Below are positions 9,501 through 18,654 of a stretch of DNA of 64,000 bases, in pieces. The translations under genes were made by a program, and so were the position numbers. The first letter of the stretch is position 1. Every line of letters starts with the position of its first letter. The notes under the pieces are model-generated. The model was not told the origin of the DNA, ran no database searches, and saw only the letters and a program-made list of their open reading frames with translations. Location of the stretch: the NCBI GenBank assembly GCA_051025295.1, contig JBMGJV010000025.1; one strand, given 5' to 3'. Source of the DNA: KBS-83 sp051025295. Its GTDB lineage: Bacteria; Acidobacteriota; Terriglobia; Terriglobales; Acidobacteriaceae.

Positions 9501-9506
9501 GAACGG

Positions 9507-9947
9507 ATGCGCCGCCATTTGACCACGTTGCGCTCTGCCGCCTCCGGTTCTGCGCGATCCCGCTTCCGCCGTCTCCCAGTGGCTCTTGCCTCTGCCGCGA
9601 TGCTTGTGCTGCTCTGGTCCGGCGGGTCTTATCGCGACTCTGTCCTGCACGCGCAGCAGCCGCCGGTGTCCACTCCACAGCAGACGGCCCGTCCGCCGCT
9701 GTTTGGCGGGCAGGAGGAGTCGAACGACCCCGCCGAGCGAAGCCAGCAGGAGAAGCTCGAAAAAGGGCGGCAGGAGGAGCGGCAGAAGCAGCTCGTGCGC
9801 GACACGGATCGGCTGTTCGAGCTGGCGCAGCAACTCAAGGATCAGGTTGCCAAGTCGAACAAGAACACGCTCTCGATCGACATTGTGAAGAAGGCTGCGG
9901 AGATCGAGAAGCTGGCAAAGAGCGTGAAGGAGCGGATGCGCGGCTAG
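9507..9947 (+). CDS. hypothetical exported protein with charged coiled-coil region
   Basis: A protein of about 146 residues. A basic N-terminus followed by a hydrophobic stretch (residues about 24-38) and Ala/Gln-rich cleavage-like residues suggests a signal peptide. The mature part is a highly charged Lys/Glu/Gln helix of probable coiled-coil type ending in KSVKERMRG. Function unknown. The gene is convergent with the SpoIIE phosphatase gene, 2 bp away, and the TATAAT just upstream supports this start. Confidence 0.65.
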   Translation: MRRHLTTLRSAASGSARSRFRRLPVALASAAMLVLLWSGGSYRDSVLHAQQPPVSTPQQTARPPLFGGQEESNDPAERSQQEKLEKGRQEERQKQLVRDTDRLFELAQQLKDQVAKSNKNTLSIDIVKKAAEIEKLAKSVKERMRG

Positions 9948-9949
9948 TC

Positions 9950-11149
9950 TCAGGCGTGCTTGATGCAACGGACGAGCAGAAGTGTCTGATCGTCTTCCTG
10001 CTTGCCCCATGTCGAGACGGCCTGGAAAATGAGTCCGGCGATCTGGGGCAGAGGCGCTGAAGGCTGAGCCGAAACGCAACTCTCAACACCCGCGGATCCA
10101 AACTCGCGGTCGTCGCCATCGCACGCTTCAAGGATGCCGTCGGTGGCTACCAGCAGTAGGTCGCCGTGCGCGATCTGCGTCTCTCCATCTGAGAACTGCG
10201 CCCCTGGCAACAGCCCGAGCGGGAGCTGCTGGGTGCCGAGCGGGCGGAACGCTCCGGTCGCGCTCGCGTAGTGGAGCACCGGCGGGTGACCCGCGAGCGT
10301 GTGCCGCACCTGTCCCATGGGCCCGAGCTGCAGAGCGACAAGGGCCGCATACATGTGCGTCTCTTTGACGGCGGGCAGTACGCAATCGAGGCGTTGGAGT
10401 AACTGCGGAAGCCGATCCGGCGAGGAGGTAGGTTCGAGCAGCGCGGTGTGTGCCGCTGCCTTCAGCATGCCCATCAGAATGCCGGCCTGGAGCCCGTGGC
10501 CTGCGACATCGGCCACATACGCTACGTCGCCGTCGCGGGTGTGGATGACATCCACCAGGTCGCCACCGACGCGTTCGCTAGGCCGCGTGACGCCGTAGAT
10601 CTCGTAGAGCGTGCCGTTCCGTTCGATGACAGGCACCAGTGTCTGCTGGATGCCATGCGCGAGCTCCAGTTCATTCTGCATGCGGATGGCGCTGGTCGCC
10701 TGGTTGCGAATGAAGGCAACAAAGAAGACGTAGGAGACGATCAGCAGTATCCAGATGCACTGCGCTGTCACAATCAGAGATGTCTTGGGACCTGGCACCC
10801 GCGAGAAGTCCGTAACAGACGCCCACCAGCTCACGCCGCTCGACCAGAGGATCTGCGCAGGCGCGACGACCCACACCCAGAACACACGGAAGCGGATGAG
10901 CACCCAGGGATAGAGCACGCAATAAGCGCCGTTAATCACTCCGAGGAGCACGGTGAGCAGCAGCGGGAGCCGGTGCGGCGTCATCAGGTTGAGATAGAAG
11001 CCGAAGGCGGAGAAGATGCAGAAGACGGCCAAATAGAGCTGCAGCAGACTGCGGCTTGGAAGGTTGCGGAGGGCCTGCCAACCTTTCGCCTGGCGGCGGT
11101 ACCACGGGTCGGAACCGACGTCGGCGCGGCGCTTGCTCATGCGCCTCAC
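9950..11149 (-). CDS. SpoIIE/PP2C-type serine phosphatase with membrane sensor
   Basis: About four hydrophobic segments (residues 33-55, 62-82, 86-106 and 126-148) are followed by a linker helix and a SpoIIE/RsbU-type phosphatase domain (about 165-395). Metal-ligand motifs GGDLVD (195-200) and DVAGHG (214-219) are intact. Such enzymes dephosphorylate anti-sigma-factor antagonists or similar phosphoserine proteins in partner-switching stress circuits. No partner is adjacent, so the target is unknown. GTG 11149 and ATG 11140 are both possible starts. Confidence 0.88.
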   Translation of the reverse strand: MRRMSKRRADVGSDPWYRRQAKGWQALRNLPSRSLLQLYLAVFCIFSAFGFYLNLMTPHRLPLLLTVLLGVINGAYCVLYPWVLIRFRVFWVWVVAPAQILWSSGVSWWASVTDFSRVPGPKTSLIVTAQCIWILLIVSYVFFVAFIRNQATSAIRMQNELELAHGIQQTLVPVIERNGTLYEIYGVTRPSERVGGDLVDVIHTRDGDVAYVADVAGHGLQAGILMGMLKAAAHTALLEPTSSPDRLPQLLQRLDCVLPAVKETHMYAALVALQLGPMGQVRHTLAGHPPVLHYASATGAFRPLGTQQLPLGLLPGAQFSDGETQIAHGDLLLVATDGILEACDGDDREFGSAGVESCVSAQPSAPLPQIAGLIFQAVSTWGKQEDDQTLLLVRCIKHA

Positions 11150-11155
11150 AATAGC

Positions 11156-11189
11156 AAACGCGGCATGACGGTTGCGCCATGCCGCGTTT
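11156..11189 (-). terminator. stem-loop terminator after hppA
   Basis: A perfect 12-bp stem (AAACGCGGCATG pairing with CATGCCGCGTTT) with a 10-nt loop lies 16 bp past the hppA stop. On the minus strand it is followed by a broken T-rich run. Confidence 0.7.
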
Positions 11190-11205
11190 CTACTGCCTGT
11201 CTGGT

Positions 11206-13479
11206 CTAGAGAAAGAGCGGAGCGAGCACCAGCGTGACGGTGGCCAGCAGCTTGATTAGCACGTGCAGCGACGGGCCGGCGGTGTCTTTGAAGGGATCGC
11301 CGACTGTGTCACCAACGACGGCTGCCTTGTGCGCGTCGGAGCGCTTGCCGCCGTACTGACCCGTCTCGATGAACTTCTTTGCGTTGTCCCACGCGCCGCC
11401 ACCGTTGTTCATCAGCATGGCGAGCAGGATGCCTGAGATGGTGCCGACCATCAGCAGCGCGGCGACACTCTCCGCACCGGTGAGGTTGACCTGTTGGCCG
11501 TTCAGCATCAGGCTCGTGTCGCCGCTGACCCGGAAGGTGTCGCTGAGGTGGCGGAAGATGAGGCCGACGGCGAGTGGCATCGAGACGGCGAGCGCGCCGG
11601 GCAGGATCATCTGGCGCAGCGCAGCGCCGGTGACGATGCGCACGCAACGGCCGTAGTCGGGCTTCGATGTGCCGGCCATGATGCCGGGGTTCTCCTGGAA
11701 CTGCGCACGGACGTCCTTGATGATGTACTGCGCCGTGCGGCCGACGGCCTTGATGGCGAGTGAGGAGAACAGGTAGGTCAGCATGGCGCCGAGCAGCGCG
11801 CCGACGAAGACCGGAACGCTGGCCAGGTTCACGTTCGAGAACTGCCACCCTGCGGGGAGCACCTGACCTGCGTCCGCGAAGCGATGCGCGACGATGTCGT
11901 GCACGCTTTCGAGGTAGGCGGAAAAGAGCAGGAAGGCGGCGAGCGATGCCGAACCGATGGCGTAGCCCTTGGTCAGTGCCTTGGTGGTGTTGCCGGCGGC
12001 GTCGAGCTTGTCCGTCTTCTCGCGCACCGCGTCCGGCTGGTTGGACATCTCGATGATGCCGCCAGCGTTGTCGGTGATCGGCCCGAAGGTGTCCATCGCG
12101 AGGATGTAGGCCGACGCGGAGAGCATGCCCATGGTGGCGACCGCGGTGCCGTAGATGCCACGCGCGTAGTTGGAAATGTCTGCGTGATCGGCCAGGCCGC
12201 GCACGCCGAAGTAGTAGCTTAGCAGCAGCGCAAGGCTGATGACTACGACCGGCATGGCGGGCGTCTCCATGCCCACGGCGAGACCGCTGATGATGTTGGT
12301 CGCAGGCCCGGTGAGCGAGGCTTCGGCGATCGAGCGAACGGGACGGTAGCGCGTCTCGGTGTAGTACTCCGTGATGCGCACGAAGAGGAACGATGTGATG
12401 ATGCCGACCACGCCGGACGCGAGCAGCCACCAGCGACCCTGCAGCATGGTGTAGACCGCGGCGGAGAAGCCGAGCAGCGCGACGAAGCTGGTGACGTAAT
12501 AGCCGCGGTTGAGCGCGTGCATCGGGTCTTCCTGCTCACCCGAGCGAACCACGGCGACGCCGATGATCGAGGCGATCAGGTTGACGGCCTGGATGATCAG
12601 CGGGAAGAGGATGCCCTTGATGCCGAAGACCGGGAACAGTGCGGCGCCGAGGATCATGGCGCCAACGTTTTCGGCAGCGGTGGATTCGAAGATGTCGGCA
12701 CCGCGGCCGGCGCAGTCGCCAACGTTGTCACCAACCAGATCGGCGATGACTGCCGGGTTGCGGGGATCGTCTTCGGGGATGCCGGCCTCGACCTTGCCGA
12801 CGAGGTCTGCGCCGACATCAGCGGCCTTGGTGTAGATACCACCGCCAAGCTGGGCGAAGAGCGCGACGAGCGAAGCGCCAAAGCCGAAGCCGACGAGCTC
12901 ATACGGCGTGGTGCGCGGGTGCTGAAGTCCGCCGAACAGCAGAAAGAGAACGCCGATGCCGATCAGCGAGAGCGAGACGACGACCAATCCGGTGACAGCG
13001 CCGCCGCGCAGTGCGGTCTGCAGGGCACGGCCGAGGCTGGTGCGTGCGGCCGAGGCGGTGCGGATGTTCGCGCGGATAGAGACGAACATTCCAGTGAAGC
13101 CAGAAAGCCCGGAGCAGATGGCGCCGATCAGGAAGCTGATGACGACTTTATTTGCGAAGGGCGCCGTGAAGGGCGAGAGCCGGTATCCGATAAAGAGGAC
13201 GATGCCAAGCACGAGGGCGATAACGGCGATCGAGCCATACTGGCGCGACATGAAGGCCTCGGCGCCTTCGCGGATCGCATTCGAGATCTCCTGCATCTGT
13301 GTTGTGCCGGAGTCTGCGGCAAGGACTGATCGGGAGAACAGAAGTGCAACCAGGAGGCCGAGGACGCCGACAGCGAGTGCGCCCCAAAGGTAGAGACTGC
13401 CATTGTCTCCAGTACTGCTGGCGGGGGATCCGGGCGAGGCAAGCTGAAGCCCAAGAACCCACAGGCCGACGTTCTGCAT
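11206..13479 (-). CDS. hppA: membrane-bound proton-translocating pyrophosphatase, K+-independent type
   Basis: Couples hydrolysis of inorganic pyrophosphate to proton pumping across the inner membrane. The 757-residue multi-helix protein has the pyrophosphate-site motifs DVGADLVGKVE (221-231) and DNVGDCAGRGAD (251-262), and a matching C-terminal motif. GNTTKALTKG places Lys at 500 and Thr at 503, the pair that marks K+-independent enzymes; K+-dependent ones carry Ala there. GGAG lies 7 nt before ATG 13479. A stem-loop terminator follows, so it is probably monocistronic. Confidence 0.96.
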   Translation of the reverse strand: MQNVGLWVLGLQLASPGSPASSTGDNGSLYLWGALAVGVLGLLVALLFSRSVLAADSGTTQMQEISNAIREGAEAFMSRQYGSIAVIALVLGIVLFIGYRLSPFTAPFANKVVISFLIGAICSGLSGFTGMFVSIRANIRTASAARTSLGRALQTALRGGAVTGLVVVSLSLIGIGVLFLLFGGLQHPRTTPYELVGFGFGASLVALFAQLGGGIYTKAADVGADLVGKVEAGIPEDDPRNPAVIADLVGDNVGDCAGRGADIFESTAAENVGAMILGAALFPVFGIKGILFPLIIQAVNLIASIIGVAVVRSGEQEDPMHALNRGYYVTSFVALLGFSAAVYTMLQGRWWLLASGVVGIITSFLFVRITEYYTETRYRPVRSIAEASLTGPATNIISGLAVGMETPAMPVVVISLALLLSYYFGVRGLADHADISNYARGIYGTAVATMGMLSASAYILAMDTFGPITDNAGGIIEMSNQPDAVREKTDKLDAAGNTTKALTKGYAIGSASLAAFLLFSAYLESVHDIVAHRFADAGQVLPAGWQFSNVNLASVPVFVGALLGAMLTYLFSSLAIKAVGRTAQYIIKDVRAQFQENPGIMAGTSKPDYGRCVRIVTGAALRQMILPGALAVSMPLAVGLIFRHLSDTFRVSGDTSLMLNGQQVNLTGAESVAALLMVGTISGILLAMLMNNGGGAWDNAKKFIETGQYGGKRSDAHKAAVVGDTVGDPFKDTAGPSLHVLIKLLATVTLVLAPLFL

Positions 13480-13745
13480 TTACGTTCTCCGAAAAAAGTA
13501 CGATTGATATGGCCACGCGTCTGGGCAAGCCGCGAGCTGGCCAGGGGAACAGCGGGAGTAAAGAACGCTGATTAGAGCATGCGGGTAAAAGTGAGTCAAA
13601 CCATCAATCGTCCTGCGCAGGGTCGCCGTTTTCATCCGTGGGACGCGCCGCTGTCATGGTGCATTCTGTAGCAGAGCACGCAGGCACAGGGACAGGATAC
13701 AATCGCCAGTCGTTTTGAGCTCGGCAGGGCAGTCAGGGAGTGTGT

Positions 13746-15932
13746 ATGGAGAGTGTGGCGACGGAGCGGCGGACGGGCAGCGAGGCGGGTCTGCGCGGAC
13801 TGACGGGCGCGGAGTGGGTGGATGTGTACCGGCTCATGTACATGTCGCGCCGCATCGACGACCGCGAGATCCTGCTGAAGCGGCAGCAGAAGATATTTTT
13901 CCAGATCTCCGGCGCCGGCCATGAGGCGCTGCTGGCGGCTGCGGGTAAGGCCATGAAGTCCGGCTACGACTGGTTCTATCCCTACTATCGGGACCGCGCG
14001 TTGTGCCTGACGCTGGGCGTGACCGCGGAGGAGATGCTGCTGCAGGCCGTGGGCGCGGCTGCCGATCCGGCAAGCGGCGGACGGCAGATGCCGTCGCACT
14101 GGGGCAGTCAGCGGCTCAATATCGTTTCGCAGAGCTCTTCCGTGGCAACGCAGATGTTGCAGGCGGTAGGTTGCGCAGACGCAGCCGTCTACCTCGGCCA
14201 GCATCCGCAGGCAGCCGAACGGCCGGCCGAGGCTCCGGGTGAGCGCGACTACCGCGCGGTCCACAACGTCAGCTTCCACGCGGACGAGGTCGTTTACGCC
14301 TCGATCGGCGAGGGCTCGACCAGCCAGGGCGAGTTCTGGGAGGCCGTCAGCACCGCTTCCGTGCGTAAGCTTCCGATCATCTTCGTGGTCGAAGACAATG
14401 GCTACGCGATATCGACGCCAGTGGAGATCAATACACCGGGCGGCAACATCTCGCGGCTGGTCGCGAACTTTCCGGATTTCTACTTCGCGGAGGTCGACGG
14501 GACCGATCCGGTCGAATCGTACGAGGCGATGGTCCAGGCAGTCGCGCACTGCCGCGCACGCAAGGGACCGGCGTTCGTCCATGCGCATGTCACGCGTCCG
14601 TACTCGCACTCGTTGTCCGACGATGACAAGCTCTACCGGACGGTGACCGAGCGCGATGCCGAGAACCTGCGCGATCCGCTGCCCAAGCTGCAACTGCGGC
14701 TGCTGCGTGAGGGCGTGATCGATGCCGAGGGCATCACGCGGCTCGAGAAGTCAGTCGATGACGAGATTCAGGCAGCGACGGAACGTGCGCTGCGCGCGCC
14801 GTTTGCGACCAAGGACTCAATCCAGAACTATGTCTACTCGCCGGAGATCGATCCGACGTCGAGTGAGTTCGCGCGCGAGAGCATGGTCGCCGCCGACGGC
14901 GCCGAGCGCACGATGGCGGACCTGATCAACGTCTGTCTTAAGGACGAGATGAAGCGCGATCCGCGCATCGTTATGTTCGGTGAGGATGTGGCCGATTGCA
15001 GCCGCGAAGAGAACCTGAAGAGCGGCGCGGTGAAGGGCAAGGGCGGTGTCTTCAAGCTCACCGCCGGCCTGCAGTGCGAGTACGGCAGCGATCGCGTCTT
15101 CAACTCGCCGCTCGCGGAGGCGAACATCATCGGTCGCGCGGTCGGCATTGCTACGCGCGGACTGAAGCCGGTCGTGGAGATCCAGTTCTTTGACTACATA
15201 TGGCCCGCGATGCACCAGCTTCGCAATGAGCTTGCGCCAATGCGCTGGCGATCGAACAATGCGTTCGCGTCGCCCGCAGTAGTGCGTGTCGCGATTGGTG
15301 GCTACCTGACCGGCGGCGCACTCTATCACTCACAGTGCGGCGAGGTGCTGTTCACCCACACGCCGGGCATGCGCGTCGTCTTTCCGTCGAACGCCGCAGA
15401 CGCGAACGGATTGCTGCGCACGGCGATTCGCTGCGACGACCCGGTGATGTTCCTCGAGCACAAGCGTCTCTATCGCGAGACCTACGGACGTGCGCAGTAT
15501 CCCGGGCCGGATTACATGATCCCGTTTGGCAAGGCCAAGACTGTGCGGCCGGGCAAGGACCTGACGCTGATCACGTATGGCGCTGTCGTACCGCGCTCCC
15601 TTCAGGCAGCGCAGCGCGCCAGCCGCGAGCTCGGCATCGAGACCGAGGTGATCGACCTGCGCACGCTGAGCCCGTACGACTGGGAGGCGATCGCCGAGAG
15701 CGTGCGCCGCACCAGCCGCGCCCTGGTGGCGCATGAAGACGTGCTGAGCTGGGGCTATGGCGCGGAGATCGCGGCGCGTATCGGGGATGAGCTGTTCCAC
15801 GATCTGGATGCGCCGGTGAAACGCGTCGCAGCGACGGATACGTTTGTCGCGTACCAGCCGCAGCTTGAGGACGTGATCCTGCCGCAGCCGGACGACATCT
15901 ACCGCGCAATCGAGGGCCTGGCGAAGTTCTAG
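13746..15932 (+). CDS. 2-oxoacid dehydrogenase E1, fused alpha and beta subunits
   Basis: Thiamine-diphosphate-dependent E1 of a branched-chain (2-oxoisovalerate) or related 2-oxoacid dehydrogenase complex. Both E1 subunits are in one 728-residue chain. The alpha half (about 20-380) carries the ThDP/Mg motif GEGSTSQGE (188-196) and EDNGYAIS (216-223). The beta half starts near 385 with FGEDVAD and includes the pyrimidine-binding and C-terminal transketolase domains. AGGGAG 5 nt before ATG 13746 favours this start over a GTG 6 bp upstream. No E2 or E3 genes are adjacent, so partners must be encoded elsewhere. Confidence 0.93.
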   Translation: MESVATERRTGSEAGLRGLTGAEWVDVYRLMYMSRRIDDREILLKRQQKIFFQISGAGHEALLAAAGKAMKSGYDWFYPYYRDRALCLTLGVTAEEMLLQAVGAAADPASGGRQMPSHWGSQRLNIVSQSSSVATQMLQAVGCADAAVYLGQHPQAAERPAEAPGERDYRAVHNVSFHADEVVYASIGEGSTSQGEFWEAVSTASVRKLPIIFVVEDNGYAISTPVEINTPGGNISRLVANFPDFYFAEVDGTDPVESYEAMVQAVAHCRARKGPAFVHAHVTRPYSHSLSDDDKLYRTVTERDAENLRDPLPKLQLRLLREGVIDAEGITRLEKSVDDEIQAATERALRAPFATKDSIQNYVYSPEIDPTSSEFARESMVAADGAERTMADLINVCLKDEMKRDPRIVMFGEDVADCSREENLKSGAVKGKGGVFKLTAGLQCEYGSDRVFNSPLAEANIIGRAVGIATRGLKPVVEIQFFDYIWPAMHQLRNELAPMRWRSNNAFASPAVVRVAIGGYLTGGALYHSQCGEVLFTHTPGMRVVFPSNAADANGLLRTAIRCDDPVMFLEHKRLYRETYGRAQYPGPDYMIPFGKAKTVRPGKDLTLITYGAVVPRSLQAAQRASRELGIETEVIDLRTLSPYDWEAIAESVRRTSRALVAHEDVLSWGYGAEIAARIGDELFHDLDAPVKRVAATDTFVAYQPQLEDVILPQPDDIYRAIEGLAKF

Positions 15933-16819
15933 TGCGCTGCCGGTGGCGGTGACGGCCCGAGTAGGGCCGCGAGTGCGGCCTGGGCGCTTGGGCTGTCGAG
16001 CGGGCCGCGCACCTCGTTGGTCGGCGGGACTGGGTTTTGCAGATACGCCGGAGAAGTCGCGCCTGGGGTCAGCAGGATCAGCTTGCGCACAGCGGTCGAG
16101 CGCAAGGCCTCTGACGGATCGAAGCGGTCGCGTTCGAGCAGCCGCACGGGCAGCACATGCGTCCAGCGGGGCGCTTCGAGCAGGCCGAGCGTGGGCGGCT
16201 GCGGATCGATCATGGCCAGTCGCTCGAGACGCGGGTGAGCGGGCACTAGGTTCGCCGCGACTGTCGCACCCAGGCCCTCGCCGATCACCACGACATCCTG
16301 CGGAGCCACGTGGCGGATGCCCTCCAGCCAGCGCAACGCAGCGCCGGCATCTTGGTTCCAGTGCTGCTCGGAGGGCTTCGCCCAGTCGCTGCTGCCGAAG
16401 CCGCGTGGGTCGAAGGCGAACAGATCCGCGCCCGTCGCATGCAGCGCGAGGATCTCCGGCAGGGCATCGCTGATCGAGCCGCGTGCGGCGTGCAGAAAGA
16501 GGACCACGCGCCGGCTGCCCTGTGCCGGACCGCCCGGCACCCACCAGCCATTGAGGCGCGGGTGACCGGTCTCGCCGGCGTCGAAGCGTACGTCCGTGTA
16601 CGCGAGGCCGAGGGACCGCGGTGTGCGGGTGACCTCGCGCGAGGGATGAAAGATGAGTTGCCACTGACCTTGCCAGAAGAGCAGCCCGAGCGCGAAGTAA
16701 ATAGCCGCGATGGCGCCAAGCACGATGACCGCGACGCCGCCAGCGAGAAAGCGGTGTGTCACGAGCGGCTGATCGGTATGGAGAGGCTGGGTCGGCCTGC
16801 GGGGTGCTGGTGTCGTCAT
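15929..16819 (-). CDS. alpha/beta hydrolase-fold membrane-anchored protein, nucleophile Ser replaced
   Basis: About 296 residues. A short tail and one membrane helix (residues about 25-50) are followed by an alpha/beta hydrolase domain of the BEM46-like, membrane-anchored type. The core shows LFLHAARG (oxyanion region) and FDPRGFGSSDW. The nucleophile elbow, expected G-x-S-x-G, reads G180-E-G-L-G, so the catalytic Ser (182) is Gly, encoded GGC where AGC would be Ser. If the sequence is right the protein is probably not a standard hydrolase. The start at 16819 keeps it clear of the upstream gene; it ends 4 bp inside the convergent E1 gene. Confidence 0.8.
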   Translation of the reverse strand: MTTPAPRRPTQPLHTDQPLVTHRFLAGGVAVIVLGAIAAIYFALGLLFWQGQWQLIFHPSREVTRTPRSLGLAYTDVRFDAGETGHPRLNGWWVPGGPAQGSRRVVLFLHAARGSISDALPEILALHATGADLFAFDPRGFGSSDWAKPSEQHWNQDAGAALRWLEGIRHVAPQDVVVIGEGLGATVAANLVPAHPRLERLAMIDPQPPTLGLLEAPRWTHVLPVRLLERDRFDPSEALRSTAVRKLILLTPGATSPAYLQNPVPPTNEVRGPLDSPSAQAALAALLGPSPPPAAH

Positions 16820-16824
16820 GCGAG

Positions 16825-16992
16825 TCAGCCAGAGGCCAGTTCGTCGGCGGATTCGAGCGGCGTGCCGCAGCGGCGGCAGATCACAGCCGAGCAGTCGCCG
16901 CAGGTGAGCGGATCGTCGACTGGCCGGGCACAAGAGGGGCACCACAGCTCGGGCGGAGCGGGCGGCGTCTCAGGCTGTGCGGGCTGGGTCAT
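16825..16992 (-). CDS. small zinc-ribbon protein, 55 aa
   Basis: A Pro-rich N-terminus is followed by three CxxC pairs (CPSC, CGDC, CRRC) that could bind one or two zinc ions, as in double zinc-ribbon proteins. It is 5 bp upstream of the hydrolase-fold gene on the same strand, so the two are probably co-transcribed. Function unknown; no DNA-binding or enzymatic domain is present. Confidence 0.7.
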   Translation of the reverse strand: MTQPAQPETPPAPPELWCPSCARPVDDPLTCGDCSAVICRRCGTPLESADELASG

Positions 16993-17144
16993 CGCTCTCA
17001 GCGTAGCAGCGAGTCCAGGGCGCGACCAGCACAGCGCTTGCGTGTGGCGCATCAACGGAAGGTGACGCGAGTGCCGGTACACTGGAGCGTCGCCGCGGCC
17101 TGTCGTGCGGTGGAGGAGTGAACGTAGGGGATGGCACAGTAGGC

Positions 17145-17453
17145 ATGGGGCAGTGGGTCAGGATCGGCAGCATCGGCGATATGCCGGCGGAGGGCGCCCT
17201 GCGCGAGGCACACGCGGGTAGCGTGGCGCTCTGCGTCGCACGGATTGGCGGAGCACTGGCAGCGGTGCAGAATGAGTGTCCGCATCGCGGTGCGCCGCTG
17301 GCCGAGGGCATGGTTGAGGATGGGCGTATTGTCTGTCCGTGGCATGGGTGGAGCTTCGATCCAGTGACCGGCGCGGAGCTGACCAACCCGCAATGCGTCA
17401 CGGGTGCGTATGCTGTGCGGGTTGACGGCGACGATGTGTGGTGCGAGGTCTAG
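17145..17453 (+). CDS. Rieske [2Fe-2S] ferredoxin-type protein
   Basis: A single Rieske domain of about 102 residues, the size of NirD or dioxygenase-ferredoxin components. Cluster ligands are complete: C45-P-H47 in ECPHRGAPL and C64-P-W-H67 in VCPWHGWSFD. Soluble and cytoplasmic electron-transfer protein; its partner enzyme is not next to it. The ATG at 17145 matches the family N-terminus; a GTG at 17118 would add nine residues. It is followed after 6 bp by the DUF5076-like gene. Confidence 0.88.
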   Translation: MGQWVRIGSIGDMPAEGALREAHAGSVALCVARIGGALAAVQNECPHRGAPLAEGMVEDGRIVCPWHGWSFDPVTGAELTNPQCVTGAYAVRVDGDDVWCEV

Positions 17454-17459
17454 AGGACG

Positions 17460-17786
17460 ATGACAGAGAAGAGCAATGCGGCAAAGCATGATCCGGCGCA
17501 GAATGCGCTGCGCATTCCGCCCGGCGCGGAGCGCGACCCGAAGGCGTTCGAGCTGGTGCGGGCGTGGGTGGCGGAAGGCGACCTGCACGTCAGCCTGCAG
17601 ATGGGCGGCTGGGATGACCCGACGGCCTGGGGCGTGGTCCTGGCGGACCTGGTGCGGCACGTCGCACGGTTCTACGCAGAGCAGAAACGCTTGAACCCGG
17701 AGCAGACGATGGCGCGTGTGCGCGCCGCGATGGAATCCGAGCTGGATGAGGAAGAAGAGGAGTCGGAGGACGGCCCGGTGCAGTAG
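17460..17786 (+). CDS. DUF5076-like protein, 108 aa
   Basis: A small acidic cytoplasmic protein. The phrases ALRIPPGAERDPKAFEL and DPTAWGVVLADLVRHVARFY recall the DUF5076 family from my knowledge of it; no function is known. The C-terminus is a run of Glu and Asp. It lies 6 bp after the Rieske gene and is probably its operon partner. Confidence 0.72.
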   Translation: MTEKSNAAKHDPAQNALRIPPGAERDPKAFELVRAWVAEGDLHVSLQMGGWDDPTAWGVVLADLVRHVARFYAEQKRLNPEQTMARVRAAMESELDEEEEESEDGPVQ

Positions 17787-17803
17787 GGGCGGACGCTTTG
17801 ATC

Positions 17804-17833
17804 GTCAGCCCAGCGCGCGGTCGCTGGGCTGAC
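17804..17833. terminator. stem-loop between convergent genes
   Basis: A perfect 12-bp GC-rich stem (GTCAGCCCAGCG pairing with CGCTGGGCTGAC) with a 6-nt loop lies between the DUF5076-like gene and convergent tpiA. There is no T-run, but its position suits a bidirectional transcription stop. Confidence 0.55.
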
Positions 17834-17862
17834 AGTCCGGAAGGTTCGAGCTGCTGGCTGCG

Positions 17863-18615
17863 CTAGACGGCCGCGACGGCGATCTTCGCGAACGATGCCG
17901 GGTCGAGCGAAGCGCCGCCCACGAGGGCGCCGTCGATGTCCGGCTGCGCGCAGAGTTCCTTTGCGTTCTCTGGCTTCACCGAGCCGCCGTAGAGGATGCG
18001 CATGTGCTGGCTCGCGGTGTGGCCCAGCAACTGGGCGACTTCGTGCCGGATGATGGCATGGGCCTCGGCGGCGATCTCGGGCGTTGCTGTCTTGCCGGTG
18101 CCGATGGCCCAGACCGGCTCGTAGGCGATGATGACGGGGCTGGCCTGCGTCGCGTCCAGGCCGCTGAGCGCACGGCTGGTCTGACGGCGCAGCACGGACT
18201 CGGTCTCGCCGTCTTCGCGCTGGTTGAGCAACTCGCCAACGCAGACGATCGGGGTCAGCTTGTAGCGCAGGGCGGCATGCAGCTTCTTGTTGACCGTCTC
18301 GTCCGTCTCGCCGAAGTACTGACGCCGTTCGGAGTGGCCGATTAACACATGCGTGGCGCCGGCACTGACCAGCATGGAGGCCGAGACCTCTCCCGTGTAG
18401 GCGCCCTCATCGGCGTACCAGATGTTCTGTCCGCCAACGTGGAGGCGCGAGCCCTGGGCCGCCGCAACCACTGCCGGGATACCGATGGCGGCCGGGAACA
18501 CGGCCACCTCTGCACCTTCGGGAATTGAGGTCTTCAGGAAAGAGCGGACGAATTCAGTGGCCTCGAGGGGCGACTTGTACATCTTCCAGTTGGCAGCAAG
18601 CAGGGGCGTGCGCAT
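17863..18615 (-). CDS. tpiA: triosephosphate isomerase
   Basis: Interconverts dihydroxyacetone phosphate and glyceraldehyde 3-phosphate in glycolysis and gluconeogenesis. A 250-residue TIM barrel with all active-site residues: Lys11 in NWKMYK, His94 in IGHSERR, Glu166 in AYEPVWAIGTGK, and the phosphate-binding GGS loop (YGGSVKPEN). It is the last of a same-strand series gap, ridA-like, pgk, membrane protein, tpiA, consistent with coordinated expression of lower glycolysis. Confidence 0.97.
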   Translation of the reverse strand: MRTPLLAANWKMYKSPLEATEFVRSFLKTSIPEGAEVAVFPAAIGIPAVVAAAQGSRLHVGGQNIWYADEGAYTGEVSASMLVSAGATHVLIGHSERRQYFGETDETVNKKLHAALRYKLTPIVCVGELLNQREDGETESVLRRQTSRALSGLDATQASPVIIAYEPVWAIGTGKTATPEIAAEAHAIIRHEVAQLLGHTASQHMRILYGGSVKPENAKELCAQPDIDGALVGGASLDPASFAKIAVAAV

Positions 18616-18654
18616 GAGTCCTTTCAGTGACGGGAGTGACAGGGACGAGAGCCG

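Noticed and set aside
9490..9678. Upstream extension of the MscS frame to ATG 9678
   Set aside because: Arg/Gln/Ala-rich, overlaps the divergent exported protein gene and its promoter, and does not look like a channel N-terminus.
15330..16664. 444-residue minus-strand frame spanning the E1 gene end and the hydrolase gene
   Set aside because: It overlaps two genes with clear motifs; its own translation is low-complexity Arg/Ala/Pro.
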